64,000 nt of DNA from Kingdonia uniflora (lineage: Eukaryota > Streptophyta > Magnoliopsida > Ranunculales > Circaeasteraceae). The notes below the pieces were generated by a model that worked only from the letters and a program-made list of their open reading frames with translations, searched no databases and was not told where the DNA came from. Positions 52,422 to 63,606 of this stretch are shown one piece after another. Position numbers and translations under genes: made by a program. Where the stretch lies: NCBI GenBank assembly GCA_014058105.1, contig JACGCM010002017.1:1736001-1800000 (forward strand), read 5' to 3'. How positions within the stretch are numbered: position 1 is the first letter of the stretch; every line of letters starts with the position of its first letter.

Positions 52422-52976
52422 TGTAATGGCGTGTTTTCCGGATGGTAAACCTCGCCAATACTTTTGTAAGGAGATTGCAATTCGATACTTAGACACACTA
52501 GATTTTACGTGGAAACTCAGTAAAACCTAAGAAAAACCACGACCTCAAGGAGGATTTAGTAATAAAATCTAATATATGTTAGCTATTACAATTGCTGATG
52601 AATAATAAGGATATGAATGATTGAAGTATAGTAGCGTCTCAGATCCCTTTTAGCATATGTTCTACCTGTATTTATAATGGATACAGGCAGTTATAAAATA
52701 AATGGTCTCCTATTTTGGTGGGCAGTGGGCAAACTTTGTGGATCTTCTTGTAACGGCTCTATTTGACCAAGCGTAATGGCTACTGTAGTGGGTCAAGATC
52801 TGTGGTTGTAGATGTGACATCTTCTCGAATGATAGAATATCATTTATTTTGTTTTGCTAGCTTCTCCTTGTCGAGTCTAGGGAGTATGCTACCATAATAT
52901 CTTTTCAAGTAATGATGTACTTTCAACTAAATTCTATTAGCTTCTCTTTATCGAATCTAGGGAATATGCTACTATA
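52422..52976 (-). repeat. 3' LTR of the second Tat element
   Basis: 555 bp against 474 bp in the first copy. The excess is a tandem duplication of about 80 bp at the U3 end (about 52855-52910 and 52935-52976 share cttctcc/tttatcga(g/a)tctaggga(g/a)tatgctac). Ends in TATA where TACA is expected. Confidence 0.88.
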
Positions 52977-53173
52977 ATCGCCCTATTCTCGATATAATTT
53001 CTTGTTGCTGTGTGAAGAAGAAAATGCTAAACTCTGCTGTATAAAATTGAAATAGGGTCTCGAATTGATATGTGTGAACTGTGTAGGGCCCTTGAGCAGT
53101 TTTCTGAGAGGTTGGTTAGGATAGTAATTGTTGTCTTTGACTCTTGGGAGTTGTGATTCATTGGAGTTGAATG

Positions 53174-53180
53174 TATAAAT
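53174..53180 (+). promoter_or_regulatory. TATA box of antisense mini-gene 6
   Basis: gtataaatt, 52 bp before the ATG at 53226; the surrounding sequence matches that of mini-gene 1. Confidence 0.55.
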
Positions 53181-53225
53181 TCTCCTTGTGTGTGTTTGAG
53201 GAGGTCATGTGCTCCCTTTGGCAAG

Positions 53226-53435
53226 ATGGTGAAGACGAGGTCTCAGCTCCGGGAGGAGGCATTTCGCAACCGTGTTCAGTGCAAGTATTGGGAGATGATG
53301 AGATGGTATTTGGTAAATTGTACCAGTCTGGTCGACCGCTTGTACCGATGGAGCTAGACTATGAGGGGATGAGCAAGGTGGAGGCGAAGGCAGCTGAAGA
53401 GGATTATGTGTACCATTGTCAGTTGTACTCTAGGT
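53226..53435 (+). pseudogene. Antisense mini-gene 6, MVKTRSQ family
   Basis: Starts MVKTRSQLREEAFRNRVQCKYWEMM, nearly the same as mini-gene 1. A frame change near 53305 leads to FGKLYQSGRPLVPMELDYEG, MSKVEAKAAEEDYVYHCQLYS, then a stop. Compared with copy 1, everything from the end of mini-gene 1 to the middle of mini-gene 3 is absent, so mini-genes 1 and 3 are fused here. Confidence 0.6.
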
Positions 53436-53670
53436 GATGTTTTGAGGTATAAAGAATTGGAGGTACGATAGCTTTTTATTAACATAAGAGCTGCCTTGGT
53501 GAGGATAGACATAACAGAGGATATAGAGGGGTATATGGACGGCTTGGAGCAGCAATGCAATGGCTTGTTGGCTCTTAGGAGGCGAAGGGTTAAAGACTTT
53601 GAGAAAAGACGTGCAAGGTATTACGCTTGGCTAATCGAACGATCTCGAAGGGGTGTTATGAACAGTCGTG
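53436..53670 (+). pseudogene. Antisense mini-gene 3 homologue, arginine-rich
   Basis: Reads GDVLRYKELEVR, a stop, then INIRAALVRIDITEDIEGYMDGL, LLALRRRRVKDFEKRRARYY and AWLIERSRRGVM. It lacks its own start because of the deletion that joined it to mini-gene 6. The arginine-rich segment is conserved with 18350-18601, although the stops differ. Confidence 0.5.
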
Positions 53671-53677
53671 TGGGGCC

Positions 53678-53685
53678 TATAAATA
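53678..53685 (+). promoter_or_regulatory. TATA box of the large antisense ORF, Tat copy 2
   Basis: Within cctataaatacctctgtggttgg, conserved with 18616-18640. Confidence 0.55.
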
Positions 53686-53699
53686 CCTCTGTGGTTGGC

Positions 53700-56600
53700 G
53701 ACTGTTCATACTCCTCTGATTTTAAAAAGTTTTCTTTGAGCTTTGATTCATTTGGTTTCTCTCTTTTTTCTTTGTCCACCATTGGTACTGAGGAAATTGA
53801 TGTGCTAATCAAGAGAGCTAAACTTGCCAAGGAGAGAGACTCGCAAGCTGCTCGTCAATAAGGTTGGTTTATCTATTTTTAAAATTTGATTTGATTGTAA
53901 TTGCTTATAATGATGATTTTGCCCAAACCCATTGTAGTTTAGATGTGTACGAATGAGTTGGTTGAAGTTATTGGAGTAATGATGATTATGGTGGGAAAAT
54001 GTTGGCAGAAAACAACATTAAGGTTTTGCTGTCGTTTTGGTGGTTTAGAGAGTAAATGGGATGTTTTGTTGATAGTGGGGGGATCATTGGTGATAATGGA
54101 GTGTTTTGGATGTGGGATTTGGCATTGATTTGGGGTGAGGTCGGGAGAGGAAAAAATTCGGGCACAGGTGGTGTTACGGTGGGATTCAGGGGTATTTCCG
54201 GTGAGATTATGTCTCCTTGGAATCGTAGGATTTTGATGGAGATGGTGTTCTTGATTTCCTTCTGATGGGTGCCAAATTTTGTGCCGGAGAGGACGCAAAA
54301 TCATTTTTTTATATTTGGCTATTTTTGCCGGGAATCAGGATGGTAGACGATACATCTTCAAGAAGCTATGTGAATCCTTTAAAACTTCGATAAAAATTAG
54401 TATTAAAAGTACGTAGTTCTCTAGATTATAAGATATCGATGTTATAACTTAACCAAATTGATAGGAAAGTTGTGTCGATAACTGATGTAATGATGTCGAA
54501 GGAATGATGGTAACAAATATGATGAGTGGTTGGAGAGTGCTACTCGACAACCATATTTATATTATCATATGAACATAGAATAATGTATAAGGTATGATAC
54601 TTGACTAACGTAAAAAAGGGATATGATATTCTGGTTAAAAAATGGCTAAACCAGTCCAAAATGTTAATTGTCATGATGCGGATATAGAGGGAATTTTTGA
54701 TAACCTTGTTAACTTAGAACCATTAGTAATCGATGAAACCACCTGCGTCTAAGAGTTGGGTTGTAGGTATAAAGTGGGGAAAAAGAGTGTTGATGTTGCC
54801 AGTTTGAATCGGTGTAACTTGGAGGCACAACCTATTGAGGTTTTGGATGGAGAGAGGAGATACACCGATGTGGATCATAAACCCTAGACAAGTAATCGAG
54901 AAGGGTGTGCTAGTGGGGGTAGGGAAGGAGAGAAGGCAAAAGTTGTGGAAGATGAAGAGATGGTATGCTATGGGGAGGCTCCAGAGACCACTGAACTTCA
55001 AGTCAAAGTATGGTATCCCGGAAGACATTAAGTTGGAGGTGTACCATTCGGAAATGACTGATCAAGATGTCCCCCTGAATGGTATACTTGTGCATTGAAA
55101 ACAGATTAAAAAGGGGTTGAAGCTTCCTCTTAGAGCTGATCAGAAAAAAAAATTTGAATTTCTTTGATGTTGCCCCTGGGCAGTTCAATCCAAACGTGTA
55201 CGATCTTTTTAGGGTTGTTAGGGTGATAAACGGTTTGTTAAAGGAGAGGGGGGAATAGTTAATAAGTGTTGAAGATCTTTATACTCAAACATAATCCGTA
55301 AAAAGTATATTATAGGTATTTAGCGTGGTTTTGAATAGGCCTTTATTTTATGAGATGGTGTCTATAGGGGGGCAATACTTTTTCGATTGACTCCTTGTAT
55401 CTGAGAATTATGAATTCGACTAGAAAGATCTAGGGGGGCCTCTAAAAAGTAAGTGCTTTCATCTAGGTGTGTATTTAGGTAACACGTTGCTTGAATTTTT
55501 TGACTTGCTTGCTTTTGTGAACGTTTTGTTAACTGTTTCTTTGTTCTATGTTTTTATGCAGCTCTAAAGGAAGTTGATAGAGAATCGGAGGTCAAGGAGA
55601 AGTTATACAATATCAGGACCAATTACTATGGTTGAATCAACGCTTTGGCTGTAGATCAGAAGAAGGTCAAAGGTTTATTCCAAGAGGTTGGTATTAAAAG
55701 AACTCAAGCCAAAGGATCAAATATTCCCCTTATCGACGGCAAAATGTTTGCCAAGAATAAAAGGGCTGCTGAGTCTAGTCTACCCCTCAATAACCCTGCT
55801 TTGAGTGGGTATACTACTGATTCTGTTGTGGCGGAGAGAGAGACACTATTGAGTGGAACATTCGCCAAGAAGAGAAGAAGAGCTGCCAACCCTCCTGCTC
55901 CCCCTGCCCAACCATCGAAGAGGTTGGCTCGACCAAAGGCTGGGGTAGTTGAGTCGGGGATTCCTAATCCCCCGAAGGCCACTGTTGATGTGCCTTAGAA
56001 GGCTGTTGCTGGGAAGAAAAGTTCTCCCAACAAGCTGAAGGCCAAGGTTGTTAAGAACCTTAAAGATTCTGGTGTTGAGGCCCAGCGGACCATAGAGTCC
56101 TATGCCGCTGGGACAACTACCCTCAAGGAAGAGTTTTTCAATTGCTTAGTTGAAGCAGAGAGTTTGTCGACCTTTTTTTTATCAAAGGGCACAAAACAAT
56201 GAGTAAGGTTAGTAATTTTCATGCTTTGCTTCGACTAAGGGAATTTGTACCTTAATCGAGAACTCACATTATGACTATTATGCAAATCAAAAAATTGCTG
56301 GTTGAAGGGAAGCCTCGTCTTCTTAGTACTGAGGCATTGGCGAATCAACTCATTGTTTATAAAAATATCGAGAAAGAGCTCATCAAGGAGAAAGAGGAGT
56401 TGGTCCAGGAGAAGGAAAGCATGGAAGCGAAGCTGGAGAAGCTGAAGCTGGGAGCTGTGAAGTCGAAGGAGATGGCCGTCCGAGAGGTAAAGAAGGTATG
56501 AGAAATGGAGAAGAGAAAGGAGGTCGAGAAGGTAAGGGCTGACCTAGCCAGGGAGAAAGAAGAGGCGCTGGCCCTGCAGAAGTCTAACTTTGAGGACAAT

Positions 56601-56945
56601 GTGCGGGAACAGATCTTATCTGCCCTCAGGTCGATGGAGGCAGTGCTTGCCAAAATCCTCAATGAAGTGAAGGCAGAGGCAGATCGAATCAATATTGATT
56701 CTCTCAGGTGTATGAAGGCCAACTTTGTTGAGGAGTTTCATGAGCTGGATGAGGGGAAATATTTTTATAAAGGATTGGCCATTACTGCCGGGGTGATCTT
56801 TTTTGATTTAGATGTTGAGGAAGAAGTTTCTGAGGTACCTGTGCCTGCTCTGTCCTAAGGTACTATTCCAGAAGAAGTGCTGGATGACCTTACTCCTAGT
56901 CTGCCAGTGAAGGATGTTAGCATAACTCCTCTCCCCGAAAACTGA
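53700..56945 (+). pseudogene. Large antisense ORF (aORF) of Tat copy 2, with two introns
   Basis: Counterpart of 18645-21618. The leader exon ends at a GT donor (53863); before it is a short charged reading EEIDVLIKRAKLAKERDSQA. The intron's acceptor, cag in copy 1, has become ctg here (about 54634). The ATG at 54642 opens MAKPVQNVNCHDADIEGIFDN. Later come [34 protein letters not shown] sequence near 55170-55215, a second intron GT 55479 to AG 55561, KNKRAAESSLPLNNPALSGY, a Pro/Ala/Lys-rich linker, and a long Glu/Lys coiled coil (56350-56720) ending near 56945. Stops at several points. The layout (globular domain, linker, coiled coil) is that of plant 'putative gypsy-type' transposon proteins. 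Confidence 0.65.
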
Positions 56946-57121
56946 AATAATAGAGGTTAATTTGTTTTTGTTGAATTGGATTTTTGTACCAGTGGTCGAT
57001 GGGACCGTGACAATTTCTTAGATATCTGATAATTTACTTTTTTGTTTTTGTTTAAAGTAACTTTATCGAGTGATGTGTTGTGAAGTATAGATGTTTAACA
57101 ATGAAGTAATCGATAGTAATG
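56946..57121. other. Tat copy 2 spacer before the Athila-like insertion
   Basis: Three-prime flank of the aORF; continues at 63607 beyond the insertion. Confidence 0.6.
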
Positions 57122-57126
57122 CATAA

Positions 57127-58260
57127 TGATAACGGTCAAAATCCGGTATTTAGTATGGGTAAAAATTAGAGAATCGCTCACTTTCGAACGGAACTAGAAG
57201 TTAGTTTTGGTCTTTGTGTTTTAGTAATCTAAGGTTGAAAACCGTAAAAATCAATGATATGATTTTAATCAAGAATAAAGGTCTAGGGGCTTCGGATTTC
57301 ACCACTATTTACGTACAATATCAACATAGTATCGTATATTAAATTCTCCACTTAATTGAAATAACAAACTTCGACCTTTTGTCGATGTAATCCTATGATT
57401 ATAACTCAAGTAGAATATATCATATGAACTAAATATGTACTAAAAACACATTCCATGAAAGCAATGCTAACTATGAAATGTTAATTATGATCATACCTTA
57501 GAAAAATATAATATTAATACAATTTTACTATGTCATTTGAGAATCACATAACTCTTCCTATATCTCTACTTAAAAAGATATCATAGGATGATAATGGATG
57601 TCTCCAACAATATAGTTTTGGGATTTGTGATAATATGCTCATATTGTGTTGGATAAAAATATATTATACTATATGATATCATACGCTTATGGTGGATCCA
57701 TCCTCCTCACTCCTAGTGAGGACTTAGCCGGCCATTATAACAACTATAAAACATAAATGATATGAGAATGAAATAAACATAAACTAACAACAAAAAGAGC
57801 AATTTTATTGACTTTCAAAATGAAATGTTCCAAATGCTTACAAGACTTGCACCAACTTACTCCAATAATACTCTATTACACTCTGCAAGAATGATTCTCT
57901 CAAAATTGGATACTTCTTATGAGCTCACCACCTCTCCTTTTATAGATGAAGGAGATGATTCTTACATTTAATATGAGATTTATAACTTATGCCATGAATG
58001 TACATAAAATTGTAACCTCCAAGAGTTATCCTCCAAAATTGTAACCTCCCCATGTGGGACCCTTGTGTTTGAGAACTCTACATCCTTCTCCAGCTGTTCA
58101 TCTTTTGAGCTATATATCCTGGTATTTGCACATATTTGGTAACTGAGATCCATGTGACCTGAAATATAAAAATTGGTTTTATAAGTCATGTTTAATAATA
58201 AAATTAAGGATAATAAATATTAAGTCATAGGGGAATAGTGCTCATTTTATGTGTCCATAA
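57127..58260 (-). repeat. 3' LTR of the Athila-like element
   Basis: 1134 bp. On the plus strand it starts TGATAACGGTCAAAATCC and ends GTGTCCATAA, where the other LTR ends ...CATCA. Its first 306 bp match the reverse complement of 62737-63042, and its last 540 bp match 63062-63601 directly. A middle part (57433-57720) has no partner. Confidence 0.85.
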
Positions 58261-59206
58261 AATACCCCCAAACTTAAAAGTTTGCTAGTCCTCGAGCAAA
58301 GAAAAGAATAAAAGCATAACTCTTTCGTGGTTAAGACAATTGCATTGAGCGTATGCAACAAGCAGTTAAACCTATAGGTTACCCCTATAGGATAAGTTTT
58401 GTCTCGTGAGGGTTTGCAGTGACTATACCCACAAAAGTCAATAAGGGCATTATAGTAGTTTAGGTACTCATTAGGTCATTACAACTAACTTATTAATATC
58501 TGATAATAGTAAAAACATTAAGAAGGTAAACCCCTTAAAATTTAATTCTTTCACATATATATAATCAGAGAACTTGGAGAACTATCCAAAACTAGAGATA
58601 CTACCCAATAATTAAATGAAATTTCGCATATTTTTCTAATATCCTCAAGTGTTACGAAAATAGTTACTGCACGTACAACTTTATTTAGAGGTTCTTGAGT
58701 CAATATCCAGTCATTTCGTATTTCGTAAAATAAATCCAACGATCAGTTTGACAAGTGCCATAGTCAATTCGAATCCTGTTATTGATTTTTAGGGAATAAC
58801 TATAAGCCTTTTTATTTTGGTACTTGTTTCTTTAGTGAAGCCTCCATAATATGAGTCATTGGTCGACAATCCCAGCCAGTTGGCTTAGGTTGCCGAGGTT
58901 TGGTGCCCCTTCGTGACCTAGGCTCTGGATTCTCACAAGTAAACTTTTTTCCTTGCTCCTTTCACATAGTTTATGACTATACTCGAGATTGGTGATAATT
59001 CTTTCTCTTTCAGTTCTAATCATGCAAGTATGTCTTGCGTCGTAAAAGTTTTTAGAGCTATTTTGGCTTATAGAAATCCTTATTATATTACTTCAGAATC
59101 AAACTTATTCTTAGGCAGTTGTTTCCCTTGTAGTGGATCATTCCTACCTCAAATACTAGATTCCTTTTGATTGCTCAAAATTCTAGCAAAAGTAATAAAT
59201 TCAATA
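58261..59206. other. Athila-like 3' non-coding region; no gene seen
   Basis: Only short ORFs. A retained env-like or third ORF of Athila elements would be expected here, but I see none. A polypurine tract is next to the LTR. Confidence 0.6.
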
Positions 59207-60170
59207 CTACTGTGAAGTGCATTTGTTTTGAGAAATATCAGTCAACATGAAATTTCCTCTAATTAAAGGGTAGTACATCAACTCGAAAGGTTTATTCCAA
59301 TTTGGTGGTTGGTTGATGGGTGATGATGTTAGACGTGTTCGGAGATTCTCAAAAGCTTTAAGACACGAATCATTGAATAAAAAGGTGGTGCCCTTGGCGA
59401 GGAGATTGCTGAGGGGTCGAGCAATTTTGCTAAACTCAGGAACAAAACGTCGATAAAATCCTGTATGCCCCAAGAATGAACGAATGTCCTTGACTATTCT
59501 TGGGGGTGGGAGACTAGATATGACATCGATCTTGGCTTTATCTACTTCGATTCCCTTTGCTGATATGACATGTCCTAATACTATGCCTTTTTTTACCATG
59601 AAGTGACATTTTTCCCAATTTAGAACAAGATTTTTCTGTTGACACCTAGCAAGAACAATAGATAAGTGGTGGAGACAGTGGTTAAACGAATCTCCGAAGA
59701 GGGAGAAATTATCCATGAAAACTACAAGGAAACGCTCAGCCATGTCAGAGAAAATGCTTAACATACATTGCTAAAATGTTACTAGAGCATTGCATAACCC
59801 AAATGGCATACGGCGATAGGCAAAGGTTCCAAAATGACAAGTAAACGTGGTTTTCTCTTGGTCTTCTGGAGCGATTGGTATTTGATTGTACCTAGAATAT
59901 CCATCAAGAAAGTAATAGTATTCATGACCGGCAAGACATTCAAGCATTTAATCCATGAATGGTAAGGGAAAATGATCTTTTCGAGTAACCGAATTGAGTT
60001 TTCTATAGTCTATACACACTCGCCACCCTGTGGTCACGGGAGTGGGGACAAAATCATTGTGATCATTCTTCACAACAGTGATTCCAGACTTTTTAGGAAC
60101 AACATGAATTGGGCTTACCCATAGGCTGCCAGAAATAGGATAAATGATCCCAGCGTCAAGCACTTTCAAA
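59207..60170 (-). pseudogene. Athila-like reverse transcriptase remnant
   Basis: From 60169: GIIYPISGSLWVSPIHVVPKK, then GWRVCIDYRKLNSVTRKDHF, a stop, GYSRYNQIPIAPEDQ, MPFGLCNALVTF, a stop, then from 59764 AERFLVVFMDNFSLFGDSF, LNWEKCHFMVKKGIVLGHVI, IRSFLGHTGFYRRFVPEFSK. The catalytic YxDD box reads FMDN, losing one aspartate. After KPFELM the expected RNase H start is replaced by unrelated residues, so RNase H and integrase were deleted near 59280. Confidence 0.88.
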
Positions 60171-60211
60171 ATTTATTTTCTCACAACCTCAGCCATAGTC
60201 GGGTTAAGCCT

Positions 60212-61605
60212 TCATTGTCCTTCTTTGGACTTCTTGGCATTATCCTCGAGTTTTATCTTGTGCATGCACACAGAAGGACTAATAGGACTAGTACCCTTAA
60301 TAGCTGAAATGTTCCATCCAAAAGATTTTGTGTTTCCCTTTAATACACGCATTAATTTTTCTTCATTCTCAGGTTCAAGGTCGGATGCTATGATAGCAGG
60401 AAGAGTCTCATTATGACCTAGGTAGACATATTTGAGATTTTCAGGGAGAGGTTTAAGTTCTAACCTAGCGGGCACTTCCTCCGCTTCTGGAATAGGATCT
60501 TTGAGTTTCAACATTTCAACATTATCATTTCTATCCACAATAGGAACATAATCCAACAAGGCATTGACCTCATTGATAAGGTCATCGACATCTAAATTAT
60601 CTCCAAAATGTGCAAGACAAGCTTCTAACGGGTCCCTAGGATTGGAACTATGAAATGTATTGTTTACAACAGTACCAAGCATGTTACACTCATTGGGTTC
60701 ATCTTCAAACGGAGTATAAGTTGTATTGAAGATATTTAGATCGATAGTCTTATTCCCATAAGTTAACTTCATAGCTCCGCTATGGCAATTGATCAATACA
60801 TTAGTAGTGGCCAAGAAATGTCAGCCAAGGATCACAGGTATCTCAGTATTTGGGTCTTCTACCGGGTTTGTGTCAAGGACCACAAAGTCGACAGGATAGA
60901 AAAACTTATCAACCTGGATAAGTACATCCATCACAACTCCCCTAGGAATTCTAATGGATCGATTAGCTAGTTGCAAGGTTCTATGTGTCAGTTTTAGTCC
61001 TTCTAGACCTAGCTGCTCATATACCAAATTAGGGATCAAGTTGACACTGACACCTAAATCAAGTAAGGCTTTCCCGATGCGATTTGTCCCTATGTGACAA
61101 GAAATTGTCGGCATTCCTAGATCTTTATATTTTATGGGTACTTTATTCAAGATTATAGAGCTAACCTGAGCATCCAATTGAATAACATTTTCGCTGTCAT
61201 GGACATTGAAAGCTTTCTTGGAAACATTCATACGTTTCTTGAACGTGCAGGGGTCCTTGAGATGCTTTGCATATGAAGGAATTTGTCGTAACGCATCGAG
61301 GAAAGGAATAGTAATCTTAAGATTCTTGAACATCCCTTAAACTCTTCGTCGGGAATGTTTTTCCTATTGACTAGAAACCGTTGGGGAAAAGGTGCTCTTG
61401 GATTTCTAGGCGGATCATTTTCGATAATCTTCTTACTTAGCGAGACCTGCCCAATCTCTTCCTCAACAAAAGGGGTATCTTTACATATAGGTTCGCCTCC
61501 TTCTACAACTTTCTCAGTACTAGGATTAGGACTTTCACGTGATTCGTCCTCAGGCATCCTAACTTTGTTGTCTACAGTCTTTCCACTTCTAAGTGTAATC
61601 ACCAC
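60212..61605 (-). pseudogene. Athila-like protease region
   Basis: The 61605 stretch starts MVITLRSGKTVDNK, the usual Athila gag-protease linker. The 61333-60821 stretch has FLDALRQIPSYAKHLKD, IGKALLDLGVSVNLIPNLVYEQLGL and VVLDTNPVEDPN.EIPVILG, i.e. the Athila protease, in which the D-x-G motif (DLGVS) is kept. The 60814-60212 stretch leads towards RT. A frame change at about 61230-61330 and a stop near 60820 separate the pieces. Confidence 0.85.
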
Positions 61606-61761
61606 ATTCGCTTGATCGCGGTGTAAACTTTCGACTTGATCCTTCGGATTGGGTTAGGTTTGACTTAGAAACGTACATTTGTCTCTAGTACTTAACCAAG
61701 ATGCCAATTGAGCAATTGATGTTTCTATTCGAGTCATGGATTGCTGATTCATTTGCATGAA

Positions 61762-62733
61762 TTATTGCATCAACTGGTTATTGGATTGTAATAGGGCTTG
61801 GATGCCATCATCCGAATATTTTTTTCTATTCTGAGGAGGAATGTAAGGAGTATTTTGCTGAAAAGGTTGGTGATTGGGAGTAAAGGACGCACCACCTTGA
61901 TTTTGATTTAAATTACTCCCTTGGTAATACAGACTGCCAGAATAGTTATTCAAATTATTCCTCCCTGAAGAGTTCTCTTGACGATATGACTGGTTATAAG
62001 GAAAAGAGGAAGGTTTTTGATGAAACATATTGACCTGATCCTTCCTGGTTTCCCTAATTTCATGAATCAAAGGGAAATCCTGAGTATAATATCTAACATT
62101 GTCACACGCAGCACAAGCTTGCATCTCAGCATGAAAAATTGGTGCTTTAACGGGCATTTTGTTTTTCCCTATATCTAAAGACTCTATCTTACGCAGGATA
62201 GTCGTCAGCGTAGCTTCCAAATTGGAGTTAGATCCAACTCCAAAGGTATTACCCCCCTTTTCTTGAATATCAGTTTCTCTCATTGTTCCTCCGGTTTACA
62301 ATTTTTTAGCCATCTCTTCTAAGAAGTCCAAACCCTCTACATCATCCTTATCAGTGAATTTCCCTAAGCAAAAGGATTCTACAGTTCTCTTGGTTTTCGC
62401 ATCTAATCCATCATAAAGATTTCTAGTTAGGACCCAGGAGTCGATACCGTGATGAGGGCACTGTAAGATCAGTCCCTTATATCTCTCAAGATAATCCTTT
62501 AAGCTTTCTCCATGAAGTTGGATAATCCTAAGAATGGCCCTACGAAGGGTCTCAGTTTTCTCAAGGGAGAAAAACTTCTTGCAAAAGGCTTCAGTAAGCA
62601 TCTCAAAACTCGTGATTAATTTTGGCCGTAGAGCTTGAAGCCAGCTCTTAGCTTTCCCTAGTAAAGAAAAGGGAAAACACACGAGTTTCATGGCCTCCAT
62701 TTTGTTCTCATTCCTATACTTTTGGAGGAACAT
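61762..62733 (-). pseudogene. Athila-like gag remnant, N-terminus missing
   Basis: The 62733 stretch begins inside the Retrotrans_gag core (LVCFPFSLLGKAKSWLQAL, FCKKFFSLEKTETLR, HGESLKDYLERYKGLILQCP, LYDGLDAKTKRTV), about a hundred residues short of a normal start, because the inverted LTR segment joins here. A second stretch (62283-61762) has the C-rich CAACDNVRYYTQDF and a Gln/Asn-rich tail. Confidence 0.85.
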
Positions 62734-62736
62734 TAC

Positions 62737-63063
62737 TTAGTTCATATGATATATTCTACTTAAGTTATAATCATAGGATTATATCAACAAAAGGTCAAAG
62801 TTTGTTATTTCAATTAAGTGGAGAATTTAATATACGATATTATGTTGATATTGTATGTAAATGGTGGTGAAATCCGAAGTCCCTAGACATTTATTCTTGA
62901 TTAAAACCATATCATTGATTTTTACGGTTTTCAACCTTAGATTACTAAAACACAAAGACCAAAATTAATTTCTAGTTTCGTTCGAAAGTGAACGACACTC
63001 TAATTTTTACCCATACTAAACACCGGATTTTGACCGTTATCAAAATGGCGCCGTTGCCGGGGA
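62737..63063 (+). repeat. Inverted LTR end plus primer-binding site
   Basis: 62737-63042 is the reverse complement of the first 306 bp of the 3' LTR and ends ...CCGTTATCA. It is followed by aaa and TGGCGCCGTTGCCGGGGA (63046-63063), the tRNA-Asp-type primer site used by Athila and related elements. The site thus points away from gag, the wrong way for the element. Confidence 0.85.
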
Positions 63064-63601
63064 CTTAGCTGACCATTATAACAACTATAAAACCTAAATG
63101 ATTTGAGAATAAAATGAACATAAACTAACAATAAAAAGAGCAATTTTATTGACTTTCAAAATGAAATGCTCCAAATGCTTACAAGACTTGCACCAACTTA
63201 CTCCAATAATACTCTATTACACTCTACAAGAATGATTCTCTCAAAATTGGATACTTCTTATGAGCTCACCACCTCTCATTTTATTGATGAAGGAGATGAT
63301 TCTTACATTTAATATGAGATTTATAACCTATGCCATGAATGTACATAAAATTGTAACCTCCAAGAGTTATCCTCCAAAATTGTAACCTCCCCATGTGGGA
63401 CCCTTGTATTTGACAACTCTACATCCTTCTCTAGCAGTTCATCTTTTGAGCTATATATCCTGGTATTTACACATATTTGGTAACTGAGCTCCATGTGACC
63501 TGAAATATAAAAATTGGTTTTATAAGTAATGTTTAATAATAAAATTAAGGATAATAAACATTAAGTCATAGGGGAATAGTGGTCATTTTATGTCTTCATC
63601 A
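63062..63601 (-). repeat. Remaining direct part of the 5' LTR, Athila-like element
   Basis: Matches 57721-58260 in direct orientation with high identity; begins gacttag and ends ...CATCA, next to the cataa duplication. Confidence 0.88.
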
Positions 63602-63606
63602 CATAA

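Larger units (their letters stand above)
57127..63601 (-). mobile_element. Athila-like Ty3/gypsy element, internally deleted and rearranged
   Basis: The whole is flanked by a perfect duplication cataa (57122-57126, 63602-63606). On the minus strand it has gag, protease and RT of Athila wording (62733 down to 59207), then nothing recognisable until a polypurine tract (tttgggggtatt, about 58261-58275) and the 3' LTR. RNase H and integrase are missing. The 3' LTR is complete (57127-58260). The 5' LTR is not: part of it, with the primer-binding site, is inverted (62737-63063). Confidence 0.88.

Noticed and set aside
53943..54304. ORFs of 61-121 codons on both strands
   Set aside because: They lie within the leader intron of the antisense ORF and have no domain or conservation with 18760-19500.
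55704..55982. Minus-strand 92-codon ORF opposite the antisense ORF
   Set aside because: Shadow of the conserved plus-strand reading in a biased-composition region; same for 20581-20886 in copy 1.
58551..59170. Short ORFs as an Athila env-like gene
   Set aside because: Too short, no transmembrane or signal segments in a consistent frame, and no similarity I recognise.
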